A stretch of 64,000 bases of DNA from NCBI RefSeq assembly GCF_000189635.1, contig NW_002475958.1, positions 86,297 through 150,296 of the forward strand, given 5' to 3'. Positions 50,792 to 63,977 of the stretch are shown here, one piece after another. The stretch is from Tetrahymena thermophila SB210. Its lineage: Eukaryota; Ciliophora; Oligohymenophorea; Hymenostomatida; Tetrahymenidae. Every line of letters begins with the position of its first letter. The first letter of the stretch is position 1. Made by a program: the position numbers and the translations under genes. Under the pieces are notes generated by a model. The model was not told the DNA's origin. It saw only the letters and a program-made list of their open reading frames with translations, and did not search any database.

Positions 50792-53700
50792 TCATTGATA
50801 GTCTTTTATTAAATTTTATATTTCATTATCTGCTAACTTTAGTTTCTTCTTCTTTTTTCTTTCTTTAGTATCTTTTTTTGGTGAAGAATTTTCGCTTTCT
50901 CTGACGTTTTTGAGATTTTATATTTAACTCTATTCTTGTTGATTATTTAAAGAATTTTTCTAGCTATCGTTTTGATTAAAGGCTTCTTTTGATTTTCCTA
51001 AATCTATACTTTAATTATGATTCTAATTAATTATAGGATCTTCTTCGTTGTTTTAAATTTAACTTAAATTATTAGGATTAACTATTGAATTATCAAGACC
51101 TGGTTATTCTATTTTAATGTTTGATTCATGTAATTGAGAATTGTTCGGATGGAATTTTTTTTCAAAAATCTATTTATAATCTCTCTAACTCTTGGTGTTA
51201 AATATGTTGCTTTTTTATTATGGTAATCTGTTAGTATTTTATAAATTCTATTAGTTAAGGTTTTCAGTCATTTGATTCACATACATTTCTATTTGGTCTT
51301 TACTTATTTCCTCTAGTTTATTCTTATGTGAAATTTTTTAGAATTCTTAGTTTATCAAATCTATTATATCTACATAGTCCTCATTTTCAGAAATATCATA
51401 TGTTATAAGTTTACCTTAATCTTAAATATTTTTAAGAGAGTTTATGTAGATATCTTGAGTACATACTTTTTCCTCATCATAAATTTAAGTATCTTATTTT
51501 TTCTTCTTCTTAAGGCATTTATTACATTTAAGTATGTCAGTAAAAAAGAGTATAATTAAGATTAATCCGAGTAAGCCAGATAATATTATTGATTTAGCAA
51601 GTCTTTGTACAAATTAATTTGGCATTTAGGAGTCAGTTAAGATAATATTTAGAGCTTAAATATTAGGAAATATAGAAGGCGAAGCAAAACAGTAAACTGA
51701 AAATAATAAATGCAATACGATACACCAAGGCATCCATTTAAGAAAATGTATAGCTAATTTTGAGTATTCCACTTCAAGCCTTTAATATTTAATGACATCA
51801 AAACTATTGTATCTGATTAGCATGTACCTTCATTTTTTAAAATAAACTTGTTTTCAAAAGAAAATAAAATTTTAAAATATATTACCTATCAAAAAATATT
51901 TAAAAAGATAAAGACAATGCAGCCACCAAGAGAAGGATTGGTATTGGTCCTGCAAAAATAAAGCCAAGGTAGCATGTAAATGCAACTTATGCATATCTAT
52001 CAGGAAGAGAAAATTCAGTATTTTTGTTTAATTCAGGATGATCTTTTCTAAGATTTAAATTTGGGTTTCTATCTATGATAAAATCAATTCTTTTTTTCTC
52101 TTGCTTCTGTTCCTTAAACCACTCTACAGATAAATTAATAGCTAATGTTACAATTTATGGAAAGAGGGAGTTAAATAAGCTAATGAGAGTAATTTTGTAA
52201 CCCACATTTATAATCCAATTTCTATCAACATCAGAAGGAAATAATATTAGCATCATATCTTAGGAATTTTTGAAAGGAGTAACATAAGAAAAGTATTTTT
52301 GCAAGCTTACAGGCTCTGTACCAAATGTAAAGTGGAAAAAAAATATAAAGAGTATAGAATTGAGGGTTGTCCAAAAAAATAGACTCAAAAAGATGCTCTT
52401 TTCTTTTTAAACTACAGAATTATGTTTCTCCTCTTTTATAAAAAAAATTTTATTTTCTAAAATAAAAATGTTTAAAATTTTACTTATAATACAAATCTCC
52501 ATAAATATCCTAGTAAAGAATAAAAGGATTGACATAATTAATCCAAAGATTGTATTTGGCACTGATACTGAATACGAAGACTAGCAAGTAACATTGGGAT
52601 CTTGCTTGAAAGAAGAATTTGACATACACACACACTATTCATACCTTGGATCTGAACTTTTCATAGTTAGATTTTAAATACAATCATAACAGTCTACTCT
52701 CCAAGTATCTTTGTAGTAAGAGCTGAAAATTAGAAAAGTTATTAAAAATAAAATAGTCATAACAATTCCAACTACTAGAGATAAACATTTGTAAGCATAA
52801 ATATCAGGGAGTGTAGAATCCTGATTTTCCCACTATTTTATAATAATTATAAAAAAGTTATTCATAAAAAATGATTTTAATTTACAATTATGCAAGATGG
52901 ATCTTCAGCTTTGTAAACATTAAGAGCATGCATATTTTTATATTTTAAGCTAGGATCTTAAACTCCTCCCCAATTTTCATACAAATTAAGGGCATATTTT
53001 CTTTATTTTCTGTCAGAAAAAGTAACAAAAGCTTTCACAGAAGATAGTTCTTCATTAGAGAGATTAGTGTTAATATATTTTTTTATTTTTTCATCCACTT
53101 CTTAAATTTGTTGCTTTAAATACTCTAATTTTTCATCTCTTATCTATACTTCTTCAGCAGTTTTTTCTTACAACAAATCACTTCTGTTTAATTCGATTTC
53201 TAATTATTGTTGCAAATTTAACTTTTGTCTTTAATACTTCAAGGTATCTTGATAGTTTCTTTAAAGAATGCACTCCACTACACTAAACTTGTGATCATTT
53301 AGCTATTCAAAATGGCTTTTAATTTCATAAGCATTAATTATACTGTCTGGAAAACCAGTTACCTGTAATTATTAATTTTTTATATATATAAATTTTATCT
53401 GTTTTTACAAATTTCAAAGCTCTACTTTAAGAAGACAATTTAATAAAAGAAAACAATTTTATCTAAAAAATAATTTTAAAAAAGTTAAACCTTACTTGAA
53501 CTGTAAAATATTTTATAGAATCTGAAATTTCTTTAATTTTAGCAATCTTTTTGTATGTGCTTACTCTTGCATAAATAAGATAAATAAAGAATATTATAGT
53601 GTAAGCACAATCAATGATATAATATATATTCATCCTCATTTAAGTATCAGATTTATTATCAGGGTTGTTTGTTACAATAATTGGCATATTAGCCAAAGTT

Positions 53701-53978
53701 AGCACATCAAGCTCTAGCCTAAACTCCCCATATATTCCATTTGCATTAATGTTTAGATACAAGCATCCAATGGATACTATAAAAATAACCAGAAAAATTC
53801 CAAATAGTTGCTAAATCAGATCAAAATAAATCCCGATTCCTAAACCATAAGAAGGTGTTATCTGATCAAATATCCCTTGAGGTGGTTATTTGAATTTCGA
53901 TTTAAAATATAATGTACTATTTTTTCTATACTTATATTGATTTTATTAGCTTTAACTCACATCTAAATTGTTTATCAT
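50792..53978 (-). CDS. CSC1/TMEM63-like channel (OSCA superfamily)
   Basis: Exons join(50792..51827,51886..52832,52886..53362,53496..53978), about 980 residues. An N-terminal TM pair (GIFLVIFIVSIGCLYL; IDCAYTIIFFIYLIYARV) precedes a cytosolic region starting TVQVTGFPDSI with a long coiled coil. Then AFVTFSD and WENQDSTLPDIYAYK lead into the channel core of about seven TMs, including YAQVAFTCYLGFIFAGPIPI. This order (TM, RNA-recognition-like cytosolic domain, 7TM) is that of CSC1/TMEM63 mechanosensitive cation channels. The first lumenal loop is Cys-rich (CYDCIQ, CVCMS). The ~230-residue tail is Gln/Asn/Lys-rich. A TMEM16-like protein is the less likely alternative. Confidence 0.7.
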
Positions 53979-54430
53979 TATTCAATAACGAATTATTTAA
54001 TAGTAAATATTATATTTAAGGTAGCTGTTGGTTTAGTTGATAATTAGTTTCTTATTTTGAGCACCTATTTTGATAATTTATTTAATTAAATACAAAATAT
54101 TTAATACTTCAAAAAATTATTGATAAAAAGTTATTCGCAAGAAAAATATATTGCAAATATCACCATTTATTTTTAAAGATATTATTTATTTATTCATTCA
54201 TTCATTGATTGTCTGCATCAATAATTAAACACTATAACAGATGAGTACATTTATTCATAGATACACAAATAAATACGAATCAAATTAAGTAAAAATAGAA
54301 CATTATTTTCAAATAAAGTAAATCCACACTTTCAAATTTATAATTTAATATATAACACAAAATAAGTTTATGTATATAAGATACCAATTTAATTAATATA
54401 TTTTATTTATTTATTATTTAATAAATCAAA
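53979..54430. other. intergenic with ATTC repeats
   Basis: AT-rich; (ATTC)n at about 54194-54208. Confidence 0.55.
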
Positions 54431-55985
54431 TCAAATTAAAAGATGTTTGCCAGTTCCATGAAGTTGTTTATAGAGTCTTTCGCTGTGATCTAAGGTCATA
54501 TTATATTTGTGAGAATGGTTAATGCCTTAATATAAATCGGGGATATCTTGTTCTTCCCCTAATAAATCTTGGGTAGCTGAGCCATAGATTCTCTTGAAGA
54601 AGTAGTATTTATATAAAAACATAAATAAAATTTATATACCAGCTATCAAACCAATAATAATTTTTTTTCTATCTGTCTATCCATCTTCAGTCTTAAGTTA
54701 GTTCAATTTACTGAAAATATGAAGAATTAAAATAAATTTAGTGAGTAAATTTTATTTTAAATTACCTTAAATAATTGTTAAGAAGGAAAAATGTAGAATT
54801 GAAGGCAGCATACAAAAAGAGGCAGTATTAAACTAAATTTATTGGAATCGTGCAGAGAAGGGAGACAGGAATAAAAACAAAAAGAGAGTATCCAAAAATG
54901 CAGATTGTCTGTTAATTATTTAAATTTAAATTAATTAATCAATTTGATTTTAAATATTTTATGAATTAGTTAATAAATAAATGAATGAATACCTATAAAT
55001 AGTAAGTCTAACTACTTCCAAATAACCTCATCATGAATGCTATAAAAATTGGAACTATTGTGATATATCCGAATACCTTTTTTTAAATTTAAAATAATTT
55101 AGTTTATTCTCAAATAAAAATCGATAGTTTAATAGCTTACAACACTAAAAGCAAGAGATACAAAAGAAAATTTGTAATCAAAGTGGCCTGGATTCTAGAA
55201 TTGATTTTTGAAAATAAGTATTTATAACAAGTACGAAATATTATTTTTTACATCTGCTTGCAAATATAGAGATAAATTTCCAGCTGCTGTTAGTGCAAAT
55301 ACCAAAGTAAAGGAAATCCATAAGGGACCATATCTAAAGATTGAATTAATAGTATTAATTTTTATTTATTGATTACTTGCAGCTTTTATATTTTAAATAA
55401 AAATTTTACAAGTCTGGGGTGTTATCAGCGACTGAAAAGAAATCAGCTTTGAATGGAATTAATGAATATCCTATTCTTTTAAGTACAGCAGAGGTTGTTA
55501 CATGTTAAAAATAAGGCTTATAAAAGCTTTTTTTATTAAAAAGAAAGTTGGCATTTTAAGAATACATTTTGTTAAATAAAAGTTTTTGTATATTTTCTAC
55601 TCTATATCTAAGAAGAAGCAACATCTCTTAAACAAGAGTTGGGAACAAGATTCTTAATCGCCATCTACATTAACTCCTTCTTCCTCTTTTTTCTTCTTTT
55701 CTTCTTCTTACTTATAAACTTTATTGACTACTAACTGAGCTAGCTGTTATTAAAACTTAATTTGCGCTTCTTGCCCTATGCCATTCATTAAGTTTTATAA
55801 ATCGCCTTTCATTTCCAAGTTATTACTTGCAAATTATTACTATATTTAAACCTATAATATATTTATTAAAAGCCTATTATAATCTTTGAAGATATTAGTA
55901 CGTTATTTTTGTTTGGAGACTATTATAGCTAATTATTCGCATTGTCTCCTGCCCCATAAAATACTGAATTTTATTAATTACTCAT
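54431..55985 (-). CDS. Yip1-domain (YIPF) membrane protein
   Basis: Multi-exon, ATG 55985 to TGA 54431-54433. The N-terminus MSNQQNSVFYGAGDNANNQL and Gln-rich cytosolic region precede LKRIGYSLIPF, then NTPDL joined to YGPLWISFTLVFALTAAGNL. A later exon has VFGYITIVPIFIAF, and another GYSLFVFIPVSLLCTIPINL followed by FLLNNYLR. PDLYGPxWI plus GYS...P is the Yip1-family signature; these five-TM proteins work in ER-Golgi traffic with Rab GTPases. The C-terminus carries another TM (IIIGLIAGIQILFMFL) and a polar tail. Splicing around 55610-55720 is unclear: a Lys/Glu-rich stretch there is either coding or an intron starting GTAAG near 55710. Confidence 0.78.
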
Positions 55986-56432
55986 AAACCCAATCTAGCT
56001 AATATACTCAAATTTATTTTGATTATTACCTTTAATTAAATTTTTTTAAATAACTATAAAAGTAGTAAATAATTTATATTGATTTTATGAATATTTCAAT
56101 ACAAATTTAAGTTATTACAATATTCAACTTTGTGATAATAAATAATAATATTAATTAATATTTCTTATTTAAATTCGTTTTTGGAATAATCAGAATCAAG
56201 AAATAAGCAAAAAAAAAGAAGCAAAGATAAAATATCTTTTCATAAAAATTAAAATTTGATAACCTAAAAACAACTATATATTTAGTTAGTTACAAATATA
56301 GATAATCTGAATATTTATTAATATTATTAATTTTCTAAGATAATTAATGTCTTTTTATTTAATTTAAAAATAAAAATAAATTTAATAAAAATCATAAATA
56401 AATTCATTTATATCTAAGAACTAATTTTTCAA
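55986..56432. other. intergenic
   Basis: AT-rich spacer between minus-strand genes; no feature. Confidence 0.55.
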
Positions 56433-57233
56433 TCATAATATAAAAGGAATAACAGCTTTTCTTTCTTTAGGGTATTCTTTAAATGTTTATTGATACCATT
56501 TATGTGATTCTAATGCTCTTGAAGATAAAATAGACAATGTGGAGATTGCAAAGAGCCAGGGCATTTATGAATGAGTTTAAAGTATTGCAAATCCAACCCA
56601 TTCTACTATTTCACCAAAATAATTAGCTTAGGAAACATATACAAAGAAACCTTCTCTTGGGATAACATAATTCTTTTTCTCTCCAGTTTTGCTATTTGCA
56701 GTACTTAAATTCTTTTTGAGGGATTAAAGATATCTATCTGATTTGATGTTGATATACATACCAAATATAAAAATTAAATATCCTAGGAGAACATTCCACT
56801 TAAACAGATCACTAAATTTACTTTCTTATACTGAAAGAATGCTCTTAGCTTAGAGATACGAGTTGCATGTAGTAAAGCTTGTAGCAAATAGACATACTTC
56901 GATAGGTATAGGCTTTGTGTTATTTTGCAGAGTCATAGGATAAATGATGCTTCTATTTATGTAGTGAATAATAAAAGGTAAAAGCATAACATAATTTACT
57001 AAATTATCTGTATACTAAGTCATAAACCATCCTGCAATAATCAAATTAGGAACTTCAAAAAAGAACCATGACATTTTTCCTAAGTTAAAGTTGAAGAAAG
57101 ATTTGAGCTGCTTTCCATAGTTAATTGGGATATACTTATTGATCCAACAAAAACTGCTATAAAATATAACAACTATTAAGCAAATTATACTAACTGTATC
57201 GCCAAAGTAATCAAAGGTAGGAGGAATAAGCAT
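56433..57233 (-). CDS. steroid 5-alpha-reductase family enzyme
   Basis: Single exon, 266 residues, ATG 57233 to TGA 56433-56435. Several hydrophobic TM helices. Family motifs: HYINRSIIYPM in the middle, and near the end REGFFVYVSQANYFGEIVEW followed by SHKWYQQTFKEYP and KERKAVIPFIL. These are the NADPH-binding C-terminal features of the SRD5A/DET2 group, which reduce a C=C bond next to a carbonyl in steroids or polyprenols in the ER membrane. Length matches the family (about 255-270). Tetrahymena makes tetrahymanol and converts dietary sterols, so the actual substrate cannot be inferred from sequence. Confidence 0.92.
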
Positions 57234-57957
57234 GCTTAATTTAAAATTTTTCTTTTTTTTATTTTTAATTAATTTATTAATTTATTTTTTATGAATCAAA
57301 TGCTGGTTAATTTCTAAATTTATATTGATATGCTGCTTATATAGAAGAACTAAACTTCTTTAAATATTCATCATAAAAAAAATTAATATTATTAATATAT
57401 TCTTTTATATACAAAGCGGATCAATTTAATCCTTTGTAATTGTAAGTCTTATAACATTACAATCATAAATTACTTTCAAATTTTTATAATTTGCCTATAA
57501 TTATTGCATAAATTGTAAAGAAAAATATTTAACTTGCTTTTTTCTGAAGTTGATTTTAATTAACACTAAAACCTCATTTATAGATGTAACGCAATAAATT
57601 TCTTTCTTTTGATTTCTTCTTTACAAATTAAATTTGAAATATTACAATTTAATTTATGGTCTATTAAAAATTTGGAAAATAAATCAGATTTCATGTTTGT
57701 TTTCAGCAGATTACTCATTTTTTCAACTCAAAATATTAAAGTATTTATATTTTTTACAATCAATTAATATATATAAATATTTTCTACTTATAGTTAATAA
57801 AAATAAACTTTATTAGAAATGAAAATGCTATATCAATCAATATATCTATTTTATACCTTTTTAAAATTTTAAGGAAATTTAAATAAACTTTTTTAGAAAG
57901 ATTTTTGTATTTTGACTGATATCATAAAATTTGTACTAGAAAATTAAGATCAAGTAG
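57234..57957. other. divergent intergenic spacer
   Basis: Promoter region of two divergent genes; AT-rich, no recognisable site. Confidence 0.55.
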
Positions 57958-60900
57958 ATGTACTGTTTTAAGAAAATAGCAGAATCTCTTTTTTATAAGC
58001 AAGTAATTGAAGGAAACTTTAGCGGACAGGCATAAAATTCTAGAGAATTTTTATGTGTTAACGATACAAGTATTCATTTATATAGTGTGTTGAACAAGAA
58101 TATAGAGAAAGTATCTAAATATGAAGTAAATTGCATCATTAAATCTGCAGAAGTATACAAAAATCAAAAAGATGAAGATTATGTTTTACTGACAACTTTA
58201 GCAGATTCATTGTTAATGCTAGGATATAATAAATTAAATTAGTCATTTTAAGTTTTAGCTCATTTTTGTTACAGCCATATTAATGACAAGCAGCCACCAA
58301 TCCATCAAATAGGTAAATTGGCATACAAAAATTTTTAATTATAGTTTTTTAAAATTTATAAACAAATAGGCAAGCATATCTGTGTATTGGGAGATAAACA
58401 AAAGGTAGTATTGCTAGGAGCATATATGAAGAATATTTTAGCTTTAGAGTATGTGAATGGTACTTTTATATAAAGAAGCATTATTCGTTTACCAAATGAT
58501 AATATTCATAAAATATTTGCTTCTGATGAAAAAAACACTCAAATCGAGAACTTTAATATTCTTAGTTCAGAATTAGATACATAAGAATCATTGAAAATTA
58601 GAATAGTAAATGTAAAGCTAAATAGCTCTAATTTATAATTAATGGAAAAAAAAGAAATAATTCATGTCCCAAATTTAAAAAATGAAGATAGATAAATAGA
58701 AGTACCAATCGATTGCACCCTTTTTATTGATAAATAAGGACATTAAAACTTTTTGATACTTACTAATCTTCAAATTATCAACATAAAGCTAAACAGAGAA
58801 GCTACTAGAAATAAAGAGGAAAGCACATTGCTAAAAAATTTATTTTAAAAAGATAGAAAGCAAATATAACCTCTTTGCATTAAAGAGTTTAAGTAAACAA
58901 TATATATTCTTTTCAATGATGGAAAATGTTTTTATTTTGACAGCTTCTAAGATAATCTTTAGGAAATAAGTAAAAATTAATATTTATTATTCTCATTTAT
59001 TTATAATAAAATGAAAATTTTATTTTTAAATGTCGAAAGCTAACTCTAAAAACACACTAAGTATTATATTTTATTAAATTAGAAAAATAAGGATTCAAGA
59101 GTCTATTTTATGCAGATCAAAATGAGTTTGAAGTGATAGATGCACTACCACCAAATTAACATAATAACGAATGGATAAGCCTTTCAGATAAAAGTTTATG
59201 CTTAGTATAAGCAGAATAAAGCAGCTGCAAAATTATCTCCTATTCGCCAATATTTTCAAGTATAGTAAATTCAGCAGTTGATTAAAGAAATGGAAATATT
59301 TATTCAATTATAAATGGGAATATACACTATTTAAGAAAAGTTATTAAAGGATTTGAGCCAAAAGAATTGTAGCTAATTTAGTAAAATATTCCTTTCTAAA
59401 TAGTGAATGCTTTTGTAAATTAAAAAGATATAGAATGTAAAAAGTAGTAATTGATAATCTATTTATCTTCATTAAACTAGTCCTTTGTTTTACAAATATT
59501 TTAATCAGAAGGAAGTCAAAATTTAAAGCTGACCTCAATTAATTCTTTGTTTGAATGCATCAATAAAAATGAAATAATAAAAGATATGTCATTTTAAGAA
59601 AATGGTAGAGTGTTAATGATATTAAATTCAAGAATTATTATAATTGATGAGCAAAGTAAGAAAATTATTAGTGAACAAAAAGTTTAAAATGATCAAAAAG
59701 AATCTGAACAAGTTGTTAAAAGTACAATTTTAGAAAATTCATGGATTTTTGTTTTAACTCAAACCAACAAAGTATATGCATATAAATAAGATTTCATTAA
59801 TTTTAAATCATACAAAGTTCCATCTATAATTTAAGATAGTGATATCATCTTAAATTAAAAAGAATAATCAATTTATTCCCTACCAAAAGGATCAACTGAT
59901 AATAATCACTCAAACTAAACTCTAATTTCAAATTATATTTAAATCCATCACAATAAATAAATGCTATTTATGAATAAATAAATATCGGCCTTATACATTT
60001 ATAAATAGTCTGATGAGATACATTTAATTGTAGGATATTATAATAAAACTATAAAAATTATTAGAGTAACTTTAGAAGATAATGCTTTAAATATGAAAAC
60101 AGTCTAACATTTTTATACTCAAAGTATATTAAACGATGTTTTATTTTATAATAATTCAGAAACACAAGGTTTAATATTTACTTACAGAAACGGAACTATA
60201 TAGGATCTTATATAGTTAGATTACTCAAAGGATATAAAAGACTAAGAAGAAATTGTTAAAACTATACATTTGGACGATAGAGATTCTGCTAAAATTTTCA
60301 AATTTGATAACAAAATTTATTTTTAATCATCTCATGCTATTTATTATTATAAACAATCTGGAATTAACACAGAACCTCTTTATCTTGTCCTGCATAACAA
60401 CAAATATTTTCTTAATGATCCTATTATCAATTTTATGCTTCCAGTTTCTAAAGATCAGTTTATTTTAATATCTCAAGACAACTGGTATTCATTTAAATAA
60501 TAGGCTAATCTTGTATAAGAAAAAAGTGAATTTAAATAAGTTTTAATCCCACTTAAAACAGCTGACAAAATATTATAGCAAAAATTATAAATAAATAACT
60601 AAAATAGTTTTAAAAAATAAATAATGAATTGTTATTTTTTTAAGAGGATCCTTTTTAACAGAGAATTAGATGCCTTTTTAATTATAGATTAAATGGGTTG
60701 CATTTATATTGTTAGTAGGAATGGATATATTTTATAAGTGATTGATAACTTGCCTTCTCTATATCCTATGATGAAAGTAGCAAATATGAAAAAAGTAATG
60801 ATTTCTGATAAAGATTAGCATATTTTCATCGCAACTGAAAAACATGGAGCTCTTTTGATTTAGCTTTAATTTGAAAGCAACAAAGTTGCTTAAGATAATC

Positions 60901-61946
60901 TTAATATCAATTAAAATCAAAGAAAAAGAGTTAGCAAATTATAGGTTATAAATTAATTTATATTATAAAACCAATAATAATAAGACATTTACTTTGTTTC
61001 TGATGTCACATATATGAGTCTTCTTAATTTACTATTTATATGTGGATAAAACTTTATTTTCTGCTATGAGCTTTAAAAAGAAATTGAAAGTACCTCAGAA
61101 GAAGAAAAATTCCAATTCAATAAAATTTCTCAGTTGATTCTCCCATAAAAATAAATTATTTGCCTAGACTCGATAAATAATTTAATTTTAATAGGCGATT
61201 TAAAGGATAGTGTTTTACTTTATAATATTTAGCACAAATTTGAAGGAGGAAAACACTTTTTCTAATGGAATCTTGAAAAAACTGAGTTTAATTAGCGTGC
61301 TTTAAAGGAGAGTGTATTTGTTGATAAGTCTAATCTGCTAGGATTAGATAAGTACGGAGAAATATTTGGGTCAGTAACTGACTAAAAGGTATATCATGAT
61401 GCGAATTTCAATTTGCATAACTTCTCTTTAATGAATTTGAGAGAAACAGGACAAATTATCAAATTTCATAGGTATATAAAAACCTAAAAATACATTAATC
61501 ATCAAGAAGCAAAAAATAACCAAATCTAAGAATCTGAAAGCTGCAAACTACTCCCTAAATTGCACAATATGAATAGATAAACATTATTTTATGTTTGTGG
61601 AATAGGAGGTAGTATTTACCAAGTTGTTTACTGTGATTTACTTTTTAGCTTTGATATTGAAAAATACAATAGTTATATTCTCATCTTAGAAAATATTTTG
61701 CGATAACTAAAATCAAATTACTCTTCCTAAAAGAAGAATAGTCTAGACTTAATGAGAAAGACTAGAAAGTTTGGTAATTGTTAAAGATTTATTGATATAA
61801 ACTTGTTTGAAAGCCTAAATAAGTAAGAATTCTATTAAATAGTATAAGATCTTTAAAATTAACTAAGCAAGGAAGAAGTGTAATAGTTAAGTGTAGAGGA
61901 GTTAAAAAAAGTTTTTTAGTATATGTTTTCTCTATTTATGAATTGA
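57958..61946 (+). CDS. divergent SF3B3/DDB1/CPSF160-family beta-propeller protein
   Basis: Three exons, join(57958..58312,58370..58969,59062..61946), 1279 residues. The start resembles SF3B3 (IEGNFSGQAQNSREFL at about 20, then GKHICVLGDKQKVVLLGA). The long middle is made of beta-propeller-like strands. The end carries the CPSF_A region: LFYVCGIGGSIYQVVY, later RFIDINLFESLNKQEFYQIV corresponding to the 'IDGDL...F' motif. Length fits SF3B3 (about 1200) better than DDB1 or CPSF160. Conservation is weak for a core spliceosome protein, so this may be a specialised paralogue. The intron 58970-59061 was placed to bridge a frame change; its acceptor (ACTAAG) is less certain. Confidence 0.78.
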
Positions 61947-62731
61947 AAGAAGTTTACTAAAAGTAAATTTAAATTAAGTAAGTTTTTGATAAATTAATTA
62001 ATTATAATATTTTTGTAAAAAGAAACTTAATATAATAAATAGTTAACATTTTAATATTTTAGTATTTTCTATCTACAAATCTATCTACTAAAAATTAATA
62101 TTTATTTTTTTTTTGGCATGTTGTTAAAATTTATTGTTTTTATTTTTGATAACTCTTTTATTATATAGACTAACTTTTATATATTTGCTTTATTTTAATT
62201 ATGACTCCTATCAATCATTTACTTCATATTATCACTTTTGTTAAAACCATCAATTTTAAAGAAATTTAATTTATTAAAATTAGTTATAATTTACTCATAA
62301 CTTTTTTGTTAAATTAATAATATATCATTTATTTTTTTGATTGTTTAACTAAAAAACATTTATAAATTTCTAAAATCTTCCATGTTTAGTTCTTTAAAAA
62401 AGTCAAAACCCTTTGAAAAGATAAGAGCATCATAAATATAAGAAGGATTTTTAAATAAAGATACACTTTGAATAGAAGTTTTACTTTACCCACGTTAATA
62501 GTTACTAGTTTACAATGCCGCATAGTATCATATTATTTTACATAAAATAAACATATTGTCTAAAGCTTTTAGATATTTTTGGTGTAAGAAAAAACATCAG
62601 AATTAAGATTTTAGAAATAAATAAAAATTTATTGATTATTTAATTATTTGTCAACCGAGAATCTCTTAATATTTTAATTATAATAAATAAATAAATTATT
62701 AAAAATTTAAATTAAGATATATTAAAAAGTC
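61947..62731. other. intergenic, includes a coding-like fragment
   Basis: AT-rich apart from the minus-strand coding-like segment listed separately. Confidence 0.55.
62205..62527 (-). pseudogene. unassigned coding-like fragment
   Basis: On the minus strand a frame just after a TGA (62528-62530) reads convincingly as protein, including SLFKNPSYIYDALIFSKGFD followed by FFKELNMEDFRNL and FNKSDNMKQMIDRSHNQ. There is no suitable ATG at its start and no clear end. It may be a gene remnant, or internal exons of a gene whose 5' part was not found. Confidence 0.35.
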
Positions 62732-63496
62732 ATGATTGCCAATAAAGCTAGCAAGGTTTTAACCCAACTCAACTACACCTCTAAGTACTCTTTTGCTTAA
62801 AAGTTCTTATTCTTATTTGGTGCTCCTGGTGTCGGTAAGGGTACTTACGCTAAATTTTTAAAGAAGGATTTGAAGCTCAACCACATTTCCACTGGTGATG
62901 AAATCAGAAAGATTTTGAAGGGTTAAGCTGCTTCCACTTTCTCTCCTGCTCTCATCAAAGAAATTAAGCAAATTGTCGAAGCTGGTAAGCTTGTAGGAGA
63001 TGACATCGTTGTCAACATTATTAAGGAAAAGTTGAAAGAAAAGGAAAGTGAAAATGGTGTTATTTTGGATGGTTTCCCTCGTACTAAATCTCAATTAGAT
63101 AGATACGATTAAGAGCATTTACCTATTCACTTAGTTGTTAATCTTACTCTTAACCAATCTGTCTTATTAGAAAAGCTTATGGGTAGAAGAGTTTGCAACG
63201 GTTGTGGAACTACTTACAACTACTGCTCAATCCATAGAGACGGATATGAAATGGAACCTTTACTCCCCAAGAAGGAAGGTATTTGTGACAAATGTGGCTC
63301 TAAGGATATTGTTACCAGAGCTGATGACTCAAAGGAAGTCATTTCTGCCCGTATGATTGAATACGAATAAAAGACTTTACCTATCCTCAAGCTCTTTGAA
63401 GAAAGAAAGAAAGTATTTAACTTTGAAGCTAAGAGAGGTGTTAACGACTATCCTCGTCTTCTTCAAGAAGTTACTCCTTTACTTAAAAACATTTGA
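62732..63496 (+). CDS. adenylate kinase with zinc-type LID
   Basis: Single exon, 254 residues, ATG 62732 to TGA 63494-63496. P-loop GAPGVGKGT at 30-38 after a short N-terminal extension, STGDEIRK in the NMP-binding region, LDGFPRT, and RRVCNGCGTTYN opening the LID. The LID carries CxxC...CxxC (VCNGCG; ICDKCG), a structural zinc site as in many bacterial and some eukaryotic enzymes. It interconverts ATP + AMP and 2 ADP. Codon use is of the highly expressed class. It is the last gene before the telomere and is transcribed towards it. The extension could be cytosolic or a weak targeting signal. Confidence 0.95.
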
Positions 63497-63977
63497 TTTT
63501 ATAATTTGTATCTGCTTTTTAAAAAAATTTATGTATAGTTGTTCAATTCTACAAATATCTTAATCAATATGCTAAAAACAATAATTATCAAGAAAGTATT
63601 GCCAAAATAAATCAAACTAAATAAAATCTATATTAAATAATTTGATAGTCATTCAAATTTTTAAAGCTTAAAATTTTGAATAATTAAAATAAATTTATAA
63701 ATAAAAAAAATAAAATTTTTATAACAAGATAAAATTCTATCCTATAATTAATGAAAAAATCAATCAAATTTTTACTGCATTTATAACTGATCTTTAGTAT
63801 TTTTTATCTAAATAAAACCGCAATTTATTTTTAAATTAATTAATATATTTTTTAATAACTATGAATATACATTAATAAAAATTTATTGTGAGATTTAATT
63901 ATTAAATTCAAAGCAAATTAAAATTACAAGTCAATAAATTTTAAGATTTTTTAAAAAAATAGTTAAATTTTTTATCA
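63497..63977. other. subtelomeric spacer
   Basis: AT-rich, no repeats other than short A/T runs, no gene. Confidence 0.7.

Noticed and set aside
52457..52483. Possible 27-nt intron in the CSC1/TMEM63-like gene
   Set aside because: Length is a multiple of three and contains no TGA, so the simpler reading is continuous coding sequence.
57634..57816. Small + strand frame in the spacer before the SF3B3-like gene
   Set aside because: Low-complexity Tyr/Leu/Ile content; no start context or family.
63497..63977. Chromosome breakage sequence near the telomere
   Set aside because: No copy of the 15-nt breakage element is seen, as expected because it is removed from the macronuclear chromosome.
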